Assembly (NCBI GenBank): GCA_964612505.1
Contig: CAZTEX010000013.1
Span: 1-64,000 of the forward strand
Origin: JAAZZY01 sp964612505
GTDB taxonomy: Bacteria > Chlamydiota > Chlamydiia > Chlamydiales > JAAZZY01
Reading direction: 5' to 3'
Length of the DNA: 64,000 bases
Part shown: positions 8,007 to 16,561 of the stretch, one piece after another
Layout of the letters: each line of letters begins with the position of its first letter
Position numbering within the stretch: the stretch's first letter is position 1
Made by a program: the position numbers and the translations under genes
The notes under the pieces: model-generated
Database searches by the model: none
What the model was told of the DNA's origin: nothing
The model's input: only the letters and a program-made list of their open reading frames with translations

Positions 8007-10745
8007 ATGGCTAAATTTAGCATGACCCTTTGCCATCTAAAAAAGCTTCTCTTTGCTTTTCTATTTTTAATGCCAAATTTAGGATGGGCCTCTTCTTTTG
8101 ATGAAACGCTCTCCATTCGAAGGATTGCAACCTGCTATCATGAAAGAGATTTTGAGCTTGCCACCGAGCTCATCGATGACTTTTTTCGCGCATACCCTAG
8201 CACGACCCACGCAGAAAATATCTACCTACTTTTAGCAGACATCTATTCACAGCAGCGAAAATGGGAAAAAGCGCTCATTACCTACCAACTTTTACAAGAT
8301 CCCAGTTTAGCCAAAGATTGCATGGTTCAAAAATTGTACTGTTTATATTCACTGCAGCGCTTTAAAGATCTTAAAGAAAGTATTCTTCCTCTTTTAAAAG
8401 AGATCGACTCATACAGCAAAGCGGATCAAGATTTAATTCATTTCTACTTTGCAGAATCTCTTTTAAAAGAACGTAAAGAACATGTGGAACTAGAAGTTCT
8501 CAATCAAGCTGAAAAAATCTATCTTTCACTGGCCCACTCTTCATATGCCCCCTATGTCAAGATTAGCCTAGCCTATTTATATTCCTTACAAAACCATCAT
8601 GAGAAAGCTGCTGCGCTTTTTGCAGAATCTGCAGAACATTTTTTAGATATTAAAGAAAAACTTTTATTTGCGGCCGCTAATCAACAATCCTTTTTTGACA
8701 TCCCACTGGCTACCCAAACCTTTGAACATATCAAAGAATTACACTCATTAAATCAAAGTGATGCTTTTTATAATTGGATGGTCCTTCTATTTCAAAGTGA
8801 AAATTTTTCAAAAATAATTGAAGCTAAAGATGAACTTTTAAACCAAGTCCCTAGTGCTCGCAAAGCAAACACCTACTTTTTAATCGGCAAAGCTTTTTAC
8901 AAAGAGAAAAACTACCCCGAAGCTCTTGAGCATTTTGAACTATCTTTACCAAATCAAACTGATCTTAGTGACATTAAAGAAACTTTGCTTTTGAGCGTCC
9001 TTTCAAGCTACCACTTAAAAGATCTAGCAAAGCTCTCCCTCTCTCTTGCTTCTCTAGAAAAATCGTTTAGAAATAGCATTGAGCATGGAGAAGCCCTGCT
9101 TTGGAAAGGCAAGCTCTTACAAGAAAAAAAAGATTTTTCTAAAGCTATTCTCTATTTTCAAAGAGTCATTAAACTCAATTTTGAAAAAACATGCGCTTCT
9201 GCATTCTATCAATTAGGAGTTACCTATTTCTTACAAAGTAATTTTCAAAAATCTTATGACTATTTTTATCAATTGATTGAGAAACATCCTCAAAGCGCTT
9301 ACCAAAAATCAGCAGTGTCTTATTTAGTTCACGCAGCGATTAATCTTTATAATAAGAAAGAATCGAGTAAAGCTAAAGAGTGGCTCATAAAAGCTCATCT
9401 AATCGCATTAGAAACAAAAGATTTTTTTCGAGAAGATCAATTACCCCAAGTTTACTTAAGCCTTGCAAAGCTTTATCTCGACTCAAATCAACTCTCTCAA
9501 TTTAACCATTACTTAGATCATTTTATAAACCAATACTCGGCTCACCCTTTAGCTTACCAAGCCCATCTCTTGTCTGCTTTTTACTATAAGATGAAACAAA
9601 AAGATATGGTAGCTTACTTAGAAAGTCTTGAAAAAACAGCTCTCTCAAGTCCGCCCATCGAAACTGCTAGCGCCGTCAATGCTGATTTATTCTATGGCTA
9701 TCTTAAGCAAATTAAACAAAGCAATTCTTTTGAGAACTCTTATGAAAAAATCTGTAACGTGGCGATTCGCTTAATTGAGCTAAATTATCTTTTCCCAAAA
9801 AATATTTCTCTTTGGTTTTGCCAAAGTCTTTTTCAATACGTGGAAAATAAAGCCGATAAAAAAGACCTTCACTTAGAGAAAGTAGAGCTTATTTTAAAAT
9901 ATTTTCTAAAACAATTCTCCCCTTTAGAAACGCTGGCTGAAGAAAATATTCTTTTAAATACAGCTCAAGTATTAGGATGGCAAAACAAGCATCAAGAAAA
10001 ATTAACCCTTCTACAAAACATTTTGGACCATTTTTCAAAAAATCACCCTCTTTATGTAAAAGCTCTCTATCAAAAAGGGAATTGCCTAGAAGCTCTTAGT
10101 CAAGCGCCTCAAGCAATGGAGGCTTATGAAGAGCTCCTATCCAGTCCGGGGTTGTCCATTTTAGAGATCTCTTTAAAAGCTAAGCACCATTTAGCTCAAC
10201 TTTTCACCCTAAAGTATTTTAAATCCCCATCGCCTGAGCTCTCAGAAAAAATTCAACAGCTCTATCAAAGCCTTCATGTTTCTAGATCATTTCAAAATGA
10301 GCCCCTTCATCTAGAAGCAGCTTTAGACTTCTCTTTATTTACTTTTTTCAAAGACGCAAAAGAAGAAAATTATTCCTCGTTTCTAAATGCCTTGATCAAA
10401 ATAAAAACCGATTTTTCTTTAACCGACACTCTGCCTGCCCAAGAATATCACGAGCTACGCTCTAAAGACCCTAAAAAAAATGATCTTTTTACACAGTATA
10501 TGCAATATATCGATGCCAAAATAGCTCACTTGCAAGCCAAAATATATTTCCAAAAAAAGGAGCTTGAAAAATACGAGGAGAAAAAATTGCTGTCTAGTAA
10601 GCTACTTTCCTATCTAATGAAAACATCTCTAACGCCTTATTTAACTCATATGTGCAAGCTTGAACAAGCCTATCTGAATCAGAATCATTTACCTGACAAG
10701 TTTTGCAAAGACTCTTTAATAAGAGAGACTCACCATGAACTATAA
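8007..10745 (+). CDS. Exported TPR-repeat protein (912 aa)
   Basis: The N-terminus is a signal peptide (basic LKK, then LLFAFLFLMP, cleavage likely after GWAS around residue 30). The rest is a long solenoid of TPR-type helical hairpins, with units recognisable around residues 40-120, 290-430 and 650-780 (for example SAFYQLGVTYFLQSNFQKSY). Many such proteins are outer-envelope or periplasmic scaffolds. It overlaps the following VWA gene by 11 bases, so the two are translationally linked and probably form one complex. No Shine-Dalgarno is obvious before the ATG. Similarity to TPR partners of VWA proteins in Bat-type operons is suggestive only. Function is unknown. Confidence 0.82.
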   Translation: MAKFSMTLCHLKKLLFAFLFLMPNLGWASSFDETLSIRRIATCYHERDFELATELIDDFFRAYPSTTHAENIYLLLADIYSQQRKWEKALITYQLLQDPSLAKDCMVQKLYCLYSLQRFKDLKESILPLLKEIDSYSKADQDLIHFYFAESLLKERKEHVELEVLNQAEKIYLSLAHSSYAPYVKISLAYLYSLQNHHEKAAALFAESAEHFLDIKEKLLFAAANQQSFFDIPLATQTFEHIKELHSLNQSDAFYNWMVLLFQSENFSKIIEAKDELLNQVPSARKANTYFLIGKAFYKEKNYPEALEHFELSLPNQTDLSDIKETLLLSVLSSYHLKDLAKLSLSLASLEKSFRNSIEHGEALLWKGKLLQEKKDFSKAILYFQRVIKLNFEKTCASAFYQLGVTYFLQSNFQKSYDYFYQLIEKHPQSAYQKSAVSYLVHAAINLYNKKESSKAKEWLIKAHLIALETKDFFREDQLPQVYLSLAKLYLDSNQLSQFNHYLDHFINQYSAHPLAYQAHLLSAFYYKMKQKDMVAYLESLEKTALSSPPIETASAVNADLFYGYLKQIKQSNSFENSYEKICNVAIRLIELNYLFPKNISLWFCQSLFQYVENKADKKDLHLEKVELILKYFLKQFSPLETLAEENILLNTAQVLGWQNKHQEKLTLLQNILDHFSKNHPLYVKALYQKGNCLEALSQAPQAMEAYEELLSSPGLSILEISLKAKHHLAQLFTLKYFKSPSPELSEKIQQLYQSLHVSRSFQNEPLHLEAALDFSLFTFFKDAKEENYSSFLNALIKIKTDFSLTDTLPAQEYHELRSKDPKKNDLFTQYMQYIDAKIAHLQAKIYFQKKELEKYEEKKLLSSKLLSYLMKTSLTPYLTHMCKLEQAYLNQNHLPDKFCKDSLIRETHHEL

Positions 10746-12456
10746 ACCTTATCAAAGCAAAATTCGCTGGAAGTTGCTTATCTTTATTGGGATTTTTACA
10801 CTTCTTTTTCATGGCTATGCTTTTTACTTACTCAAAGAAATCACCTTTACCTCATATCATTCTCTCAACCAAAATCAAAAGCATCTGGCAGAAAATAGTC
10901 TTGAGCTCCACTCAGGGTCTATAAAGCAAAAAAACAAAGATTTAGAAAATATTTTCAGCCGGCTAATGGCAAAAACAGTGATCCCTTTGGATGTGAAATT
11001 TGATTTTAAAGATTTAGACGCTGCTGCTCTTCCAGAAGATCTCACAAATTATGATCTAAAATTTTCCCCTCAAAATCAACAATATCTCCGTGAAATCCAA
11101 GTTGGATTCAATTTTGATGAATCTCCAATCACCTTAGAACAAAATACATTGAGCTCTCTAGCCTATCTTGAACAATCCTTTGATGCCCCTTTTGACTTCT
11201 TAGAAGAAACAAAAGAAATCGAGCTTCCAATGAGTGAACCTTGTTCTAAAAATTTAAATGTCTTTCATTCTTGCTCGCTCGTTGATATTTTCGACTCTTC
11301 AGCCTATGCGTCTAGCCTAGATCAACAGCTCCTTTCCATAGGCCTTAAAGAGCCTGTTCTTCCCTCTTCAGACGTTTTACCTTTTGATTCTCAAGATAAA
11401 AAAAATGAAAAAAGAGTCCTTGCAAGTAGCTCAGATTTTTTAATCAACGTCGAATATGCCCCCCAGTCTCAAGGAAGTGGCTTTGTATTTAAGCTTTCAC
11501 TCTGCCCAAAACCTCACAAGCTCTTTCAAAGAATTAAACAAAATATTTACTTTTTAATCGACAGGTCTCACTCCATACCACTTAAATATTATCAAGCTGC
11601 TAAAGATGCTGTCGGCCAATCTCTTGATTTTTTACATCCCGATGATTCTTTTAACATCCTCATTTTTGATGGAAAAGTGACCAAGCTCGCTTCCAAAAAC
11701 ATGTCTGCCTGTCCCAAAAACATTAAAATAGCTAAACAGTTTTTACAAAATCAAAAACACGGGGGCTTTTTTGCCACCACCGACTTGTATTCTTCTCTAG
11801 ATAAAATGACTCCTGAGATTGTCAAAGAAGATGAAGTCAATATTGCTATTTTAATTTCCGATGGCGACACCTTTATCAACAAGCATAAGCAACGAAAGAC
11901 TCTCAACTATTGGTCTCAAAAAAATAATGGGAAAGTCTCTTTATTTTCCCTTGCAGTGGGAAAAAATCGCAATATTGCTCTTTTAGATTTATTAAGCACT
12001 TTCAACAAAGGTTTTTTAAGAGCTGCCTATTCTCCAGAGTCTATTTCTCAAGAACTTTTAATGATTGTACAATCTTTGCGCTCACCAATTGGAAAAGATC
12101 TTATTGTCACAGGCTTGCCCCACCATCGAGATGCTTCTTTAAAAATTTTTCCAGAGCAGCAGCGATTGCCTAATCTTTATGAAAATCTAGAATATGTTTT
12201 GTATGGAACAATTGATCAAGCTTCTGATTTTACCCTGTTTTTACAAGGGCGATATTACGATCATTGGCTGGATATTAAAAAATCAATTTCTTTATCTAGG
12301 GGTACTTTAAGAGAAAATAGTCAGCTCAAAAAAGGGCTCGATTTACAAAGGGCTTATGGAGAGTATGAGCAATACCTAAGATCAGGTCATCCTGAATTTT
12401 TAGAGAAGGCTAAAGGTTTGCTGGAACCTCTCAACCTTCCTTTAGCTTTTGAATAA
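10735..12456 (+). CDS. Membrane-anchored von Willebrand factor A (VWA) domain protein
   Basis: The 573-residue protein has one transmembrane anchor at about residues 12-33, a low-complexity periplasmic linker, and a VWA domain at about 270-450. The metal-ion-dependent adhesion site is intact: D276-R-S-H-S280, T348/T349 before DLYSSL, and D376 in LISDGD. VWA domains bind protein ligands through a bound divalent metal. The gene begins inside the 3' end of the exported TPR gene (11-base overlap), so the two products likely interact in the envelope. The C-terminal 120 residues, after the VWA fold, are beta-rich and unassigned. Family is strong; biological role is unknown. Confidence 0.88.
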   Translation: MNYKPYQSKIRWKLLIFIGIFTLLFHGYAFYLLKEITFTSYHSLNQNQKHLAENSLELHSGSIKQKNKDLENIFSRLMAKTVIPLDVKFDFKDLDAAALPEDLTNYDLKFSPQNQQYLREIQVGFNFDESPITLEQNTLSSLAYLEQSFDAPFDFLEETKEIELPMSEPCSKNLNVFHSCSLVDIFDSSAYASSLDQQLLSIGLKEPVLPSSDVLPFDSQDKKNEKRVLASSSDFLINVEYAPQSQGSGFVFKLSLCPKPHKLFQRIKQNIYFLIDRSHSIPLKYYQAAKDAVGQSLDFLHPDDSFNILIFDGKVTKLASKNMSACPKNIKIAKQFLQNQKHGGFFATTDLYSSLDKMTPEIVKEDEVNIAILISDGDTFINKHKQRKTLNYWSQKNNGKVSLFSLAVGKNRNIALLDLLSTFNKGFLRAAYSPESISQELLMIVQSLRSPIGKDLIVTGLPHHRDASLKIFPEQQRLPNLYENLEYVLYGTIDQASDFTLFLQGRYYDHWLDIKKSISLSRGTLRENSQLKKGLDLQRAYGEYEQYLRSGHPEFLEKAKGLLEPLNLPLAFE

Positions 12457-12462
12457 AAACTT

Positions 12463-12738
12463 TTAATCTTTAAAAAGGCGTTTGGCAATATCTTCTACAG
12501 AAGGTTTATCCTTTTTACTCACTTCAGAAACAGATTTAAAATCTTCGCAGTAATTAAAATGCTCTCTATCTCTTATTGGTTCTGTATTGGGAATTTGGCA
12601 ATCATTAGGTTTTCCTATTTGATAAAATTGACAACCAACACAAGTGTGTAAATAAGATCCACAAGCCTGGCAAAGACTTTTAAAATTGATTGGAGAGTCA
12701 CTTTTTTGATGGCATTTCCAACAAAATCCAAAAGTCAT
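12463..12738 (-). CDS. Small zinc-ribbon-like cysteine-rich protein
   Basis: This 91-residue protein has paired cysteines typical of zinc binding: CWKCH at the N-terminus, CQACG, then CVGC, and later single cysteines in NDCQIP and NYCEDF. No signal peptide is present, so it is cytosolic. Its ATG overlaps the stop of the MORN-repeat gene (ATGA), which implies translational coupling and a related role. It ends six bases from the convergent VWA gene. No specific family name is recognised; a nucleic-acid or protein-binding zinc module is the likely reading. Confidence 0.78.
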   Translation of the reverse strand: MTFGFCWKCHQKSDSPINFKSLCQACGSYLHTCVGCQFYQIGKPNDCQIPNTEPIRDREHFNYCEDFKSVSEVSKKDKPSVEDIAKRLFKD

Positions 12739-15260
12739 TTTACTTTCTCTCCCATGGAGTATACATATTCAATCACTTCACCATCTGGCTTATAAATCAT
12801 TTTAACTCCATCTAGCTTATCTTGATTAAAGTTTTGTAACAATTTAGGATTGCCATTGTCATAAAATTTGTTGAACTTACCATGCTTCACCCCATTTTGG
12901 TACTCTGCTTCAAAGGTAAGAATCCCCTCTTTATTTTTATTAAAGCAATAACCATCGAGCTCACCTTCTTGATATTGATAATGACCGATCAATTCTCCTT
13001 GTTCAGAGTAGGTATTGTCTGAGCCATGTTTGCGTCCATGTTGATAGAGAGTTTCTTTATAGAGCTTCCCATTAGAATGAAACTGTTTAAAAGAGTTATG
13101 GTGTTGTCCTGCTTGATAATCAATGCTTAATCTGAGAACTCCTTTTAAGTCGTAAACTAAAGCTGTTCCTTCTTTTTTCCCATTTTTAAAAGGTGTCCTA
13201 GCAGCAAGGATCCCATCTCTGGTATATTCAAGTATATCCCCTTCAAACTGATCATTAATGTAATGGGCTTCTAAGGCAACTTGCTTAAAGCCATCTTTTG
13301 GGGGATAGAAACACTGATGGATCCCATTTTTTAAGCCATCTTTGAAGTGATAGATGACTTCTGCATGATCTTGATCGCAAGAAAAATAGCGACCGTTCAA
13401 CACCCCTTGATGATAAAAACATTCTTCTTTTAATTGCCCTTCTTCATTCCAAGAAGCTTTTCTCCCTTCTAACAAGCCATTTTCATAATGTGCGAGAATC
13501 TTTTCTTTTCCATTCTCATAAAACTCTTGATATACGCCCTCTTTTTTCCCATCTTGAGCAAAAAATTTGGTTTTCAACAGATGCTTTCCTTCGTGCATTT
13601 GAGAATGATATTCCATGAGCTCGCCATGAGGAAGGCCATTAGTATATTCTCCTATTAGCAAAGTCGTTCCATCTTCAAACCAAGCTTGTCTTTTCCCATG
13701 CAACATCCCTTTTTGGTAGTTCATAAAAAACTGCTGTTGACCACTTGGATAATAGGCTTCCTCTAGTCCATCTTTAACACCGCGATCATAAACAATCTTT
13801 TGGTAAAGCTGCCCATCTTCATACCATGTTTGAACAATCCCATCAAAAGCCCCTTCAAAATAATGAGATTTCGTCCGAATTTGACCATTGGCAAACCAAT
13901 CTTCACGCATCCCATGCAATTGACCTTTTTGATAAAGCTCTTTGCTTTTCATTTGTCCATTCTCAAACCACAACTCAAAAAGCCCTTCTCTTTGCCCGTT
14001 TTCGCAGCTGCCAGAAAGCTGTAATTGACCATTTTCATACCACTCAGTAAAAGGTCCATGCTGTTTTCCATCTTTATAGATCGCTTCTACTTTCAGTTGT
14101 CCCGATGGATAATACTCTTTTTGTTTCCCTTCCATTTGACCATGGCTATAAAAATGCTCTAATTTAATTTGATCATTTTCATACCATTCTAAGTAGCAAT
14201 GATCGACCTTGCCATTTTCATCGATAGAGTATCTTGCTTTGATTTGGCCCGAAGGGTAAAACGTTTCGATAGGCTTAATCAATTTCCCATCTTTTGTAAA
14301 TAGAGCTATTTTCTGAAAAAGGCCATTTGGATATTTAAGTTGATGAGCATGAATAGCAAGACCGTTTTTATATTCACCACTTCCTAAAGGTTTTCCTTCT
14401 TCTGAAAAAAATTCTTCTTTCCCATTCTTTTTGTCATTGATGTATGGGACTTGATATTTTTTAACTCCATTAGGGTGATATTGAATATGTGGTCCTTGTA
14501 GTTTCCCTTCCTTAAAGCACTTTGTCTCTAAAATATTCCCCTCGGGCGCGTAGAGAATGACCGCTGGAGCCCCTTGAGCTTGAAGTTGCCCTTTCTTAAA
14601 TAAATAAGTCGCTTTTAACTGACCATCTTCATACCACTCTTGCATGGCTCCATCAAGGACACCGTCTTTAAAATGTTTTTCAATCGCCTTTTGCCCATTT
14701 GCATGGTAAGTGAAAAGCTCTCTTTGTGGAATTCCATTCTCAAATTCCCCTTTTTCTTGAAGTTGACCATTATCAAAATAACAAGAAACAGATCCATGAA
14801 GTTGGCCTTCTTTGAAATTTAATTGATCTTTGATTTTTCCATTAGGATGAAACGTTTTTAAAGGACCATGTAGATTTCCCTCTTTATAATTAAAAAGGCA
14901 CTCTTGATTACCATTTTCAAAAAAGATTATCCCTATTCCATGAGGAACAATGATTGTTTTAAAAGTCTCATTTTCTTTGACTGTTTGCAAAATAACATCT
15001 TCTTCAGAGTGAAGAGATCCATTTTCAAAGTAGATTACTTTTTTTACGGGAACTAGCTGCTGATTTTCAGAAGGCTCTAGAAAAAGGACTTCTTTAGCTC
15101 CACCATTGGGATGGTAGCTTTCAATTTGTATCTTCCAATTCGATTGTCGAGCTTTTAACTCTTTTGCAACAGGTTCTACGACGTCAAATCCAATAAGAGG
15201 AGATAGTGATAGAAAAGTAAGTAAAGAAATTGAAAAATAAAAGTGTCTCATTTTCATCAT
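12735..15260 (-). CDS. Exported MORN-variant (YwqK-type) repeat protein
   Basis: About 841 residues consist almost wholly of some 30 repeats of roughly 23 residues, each built around [WY]-[YF]-x-[ND]-G-Q-[LM]-[KQ] followed by an acidic or aromatic strand and G-x-x-[HD]-G. This is the MORN-variant repeat seen in YwqK-type proteins. The ATG at 15260 is chosen because it gives a signal peptide (MMKMRHFYFSISLLTFLSLS); an in-frame TTG at 15311 lacks one. MORN repeats form long beta-meanders that bind proteins or lipids; the export signal points to the periplasm or surface. The repeat number suggests growth by internal duplication. The downstream zinc-ribbon gene is coupled by an ATGA overlap. Function is unknown. 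Confidence 0.87.
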   Translation of the reverse strand: MMKMRHFYFSISLLTFLSLSPLIGFDVVEPVAKELKARQSNWKIQIESYHPNGGAKEVLFLEPSENQQLVPVKKVIYFENGSLHSEEDVILQTVKENETFKTIIVPHGIGIIFFENGNQECLFNYKEGNLHGPLKTFHPNGKIKDQLNFKEGQLHGSVSCYFDNGQLQEKGEFENGIPQRELFTYHANGQKAIEKHFKDGVLDGAMQEWYEDGQLKATYLFKKGQLQAQGAPAVILYAPEGNILETKCFKEGKLQGPHIQYHPNGVKKYQVPYINDKKNGKEEFFSEEGKPLGSGEYKNGLAIHAHQLKYPNGLFQKIALFTKDGKLIKPIETFYPSGQIKARYSIDENGKVDHCYLEWYENDQIKLEHFYSHGQMEGKQKEYYPSGQLKVEAIYKDGKQHGPFTEWYENGQLQLSGSCENGQREGLFELWFENGQMKSKELYQKGQLHGMREDWFANGQIRTKSHYFEGAFDGIVQTWYEDGQLYQKIVYDRGVKDGLEEAYYPSGQQQFFMNYQKGMLHGKRQAWFEDGTTLLIGEYTNGLPHGELMEYHSQMHEGKHLLKTKFFAQDGKKEGVYQEFYENGKEKILAHYENGLLEGRKASWNEEGQLKEECFYHQGVLNGRYFSCDQDHAEVIYHFKDGLKNGIHQCFYPPKDGFKQVALEAHYINDQFEGDILEYTRDGILAARTPFKNGKKEGTALVYDLKGVLRLSIDYQAGQHHNSFKQFHSNGKLYKETLYQHGRKHGSDNTYSEQGELIGHYQYQEGELDGYCFNKNKEGILTFEAEYQNGVKHGKFNKFYDNGNPKLLQNFNQDKLDGVKMIYKPDGEVIEYVYSMGEKVK

Positions 15261-15379
15261 GTTTGTGTTTGTTTTTTTACAATAGATTAACAGAAAACCG
15301 TTTTTAAACAACCAAGCAATTTGAAGTTAAATAACTAATGAATTTTTTTTAAAAAAAACTTTACGGAAAAGCAATTCCA

Positions 15380-15407
15380 TTAGACAAAAAAATATTCCTT
15401 ATATACA
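15380..15407 (+). promoter_or_regulatory. Possible promoter of the cysteine-rich lipoprotein gene
   Basis: TTAGAC (15380-15385) and TATACA (15402-15407) are spaced by 16 bases and lie about 45 bases before the ATG at 15453. The elements resemble a sigma66/sigma70 promoter, but the region is AT-rich, so chance similarity is possible. Confidence 0.35.
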
Positions 15408-15452
15408 TTTGATTTTTAATCCATTAGATTTGAAATGAGACGGAGATCAATC

Positions 15453-15677
15453 ATGAACAACTTAGGTAAAAAACTTTTTTTAGTATTAGCAAGTGGATTT
15501 TGTTTAACACTGATGAGCTGTGAACAACCTGCTACAACCTGCTGCAATAAAGGGCAGAAAAAGAGTTTATTTGGCAAAAAAAAATCCAAATCAAACTGCT
15601 CTAATGATAAATGCAAAAGCTGTGATTGCTGCTGCTCTGCGGGATTTAGCCAAGGTTGTAAATCTGGCTCTCGCTAA
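15453..15677 (+). CDS. Small cysteine-rich lipoprotein
   Basis: The 74-residue product has a lipoprotein signal peptide ending in the lipobox LMSC, so the cysteine is probably lipidated and the protein membrane-anchored. The mature part is basic and has nine further cysteines (including TTCC and DCCC), ending in GCKSGSR. The ATG at 15453 is preferred over an in-frame ATG at 15435 because GGAG lies at a proper distance before it. Small cysteine-rich lipoproteins (OmcA) are part of the disulfide-linked chlamydial outer envelope. This protein could have a similar job, but sequence homology to OmcA is not evident. A terminator-like hairpin follows. Confidence 0.8.
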   Translation: MNNLGKKLFLVLASGFCLTLMSCEQPATTCCNKGQKKSLFGKKKSKSNCSNDKCKSCDCCCSAGFSQGCKSGSR

Positions 15678-15689
15678 AAAAATCTTATA

Positions 15690-15728
15690 AAAATAATCCT
15701 TTTGCGATAAAGTTGAGCGGATTATTTT
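15690..15728 (+). terminator. Candidate Rho-independent terminator after the lipoprotein gene
   Basis: AAAATAATCC (15690-15699) pairs with GGATTATTTT (15719-15728) across a 19-base loop and runs into a T-tract, directly after the lipoprotein gene. The stem is AT-rich and so moderately weak. Confidence 0.5.
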
Positions 15729-15743
15729 TTTGGAGATGGATTT

Positions 15744-16496
15744 TTGCAGATTATTGAACAAGAAGACATTGTCAAACTGGAGTTTGAGCTCTTTAAAAGC
15801 TTGAAAACTCTTTCGCATGGCGTTATTTGCAGGAAAGGGGGTGTTAGCTCTTTTCCCTACAATTCACTCAACCTCAATCTTGATCATCCTGTTTTGCCCT
15901 TAGATATTGAAGAGAATTTGAATAAAATTACCCGTGTTTTAAAATTAGAGCGCCCTATTTTTGCAAAACAAGAGCATCAGGGAGAAATTGCACTCGTCAC
16001 TCTTGAAAATGCTCCCCACCCTTTTATTTGCGATGGTTTTATAACCGACCAACCCAAGATGACCCTCATGGTCATCCATGCCGATTGTCAAGCGGGTCTT
16101 TTTTATGATCCTATTAAAAAGGTGATTGCCAATATCCATTGTGGTTGGAGAGGCAATGTCTTGAACATTTATGCAAAAGCGATTGAGAAGATGCAGCAGG
16201 ATTATGGATGCTCACCTAAAGACATTTTAGTTTGTATCTCTCCAAGTCTTGGCCCCAACAAAGCTGAATTTATTCATTACCAAAGAGAATTTCCCAGCCA
16301 CTTTTGGCCTTTTCGTAAAGAGAAAGACCTTTTTAATTTATGGGAAATTTCAAAAATGCAACTCTTAGAAGCGGGTATTTTAGAAGATCATATTGAAATA
16401 GCCAGCATATGTACTTATGAAAATAAAGATCTTTTCTTCTCATACAGAGGAGAAAAAGTGACAGGCCGCAATATTTCTTATCTGGCACTCCAATGA
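15744..16496 (+). CDS. pgeF: YfiH/PgeF-family protein (laccase-domain, peptidoglycan-editing / nucleoside enzyme)
   Basis: The 250-residue protein shows the diagnostic YfiH motifs: GVICRKGGVSS near the N-terminus, KQEHQ, HADCQAGLFYDP and ANIHCGWRGN, which supply the conserved His-Cys-His zinc site. Family members are reported as purine nucleoside phosphorylases/adenosine deaminases and, in E. coli, as the peptidoglycan-editing factor PgeF. The start is a TTG at 15744 preceded by GGAG eight bases away; no suitable ATG exists. Its length is normal for the family. It stands alone between the lipoprotein terminator and a convergent LRR gene. Family assignment is strong; which activity matters here is open. 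Confidence 0.88.
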   Translation: MQIIEQEDIVKLEFELFKSLKTLSHGVICRKGGVSSFPYNSLNLNLDHPVLPLDIEENLNKITRVLKLERPIFAKQEHQGEIALVTLENAPHPFICDGFITDQPKMTLMVIHADCQAGLFYDPIKKVIANIHCGWRGNVLNIYAKAIEKMQQDYGCSPKDILVCISPSLGPNKAEFIHYQREFPSHFWPFRKEKDLFNLWEISKMQLLEAGILEDHIEIASICTYENKDLFFSYRGEKVTGRNISYLALQ

Positions 16497-16561
16497 CCTG
16501 TTCAATCTTTGTTTGTTTAAATCAACTTTGATTGATGAAAATAAGTTTTCTACTTACCTAT

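Noticed and set aside
13800..14050. Two overlapping plus-strand ORFs of 74 codons inside the MORN-repeat gene
   Set aside because: They are antisense to the repeat array, share its periodicity, lack ribosome sites and have no recognisable protein pattern.
15453..15677. OmcA
   Set aside because: Lipobox and cysteines agree in general, but spacing and sequence do not clearly match OmcA.
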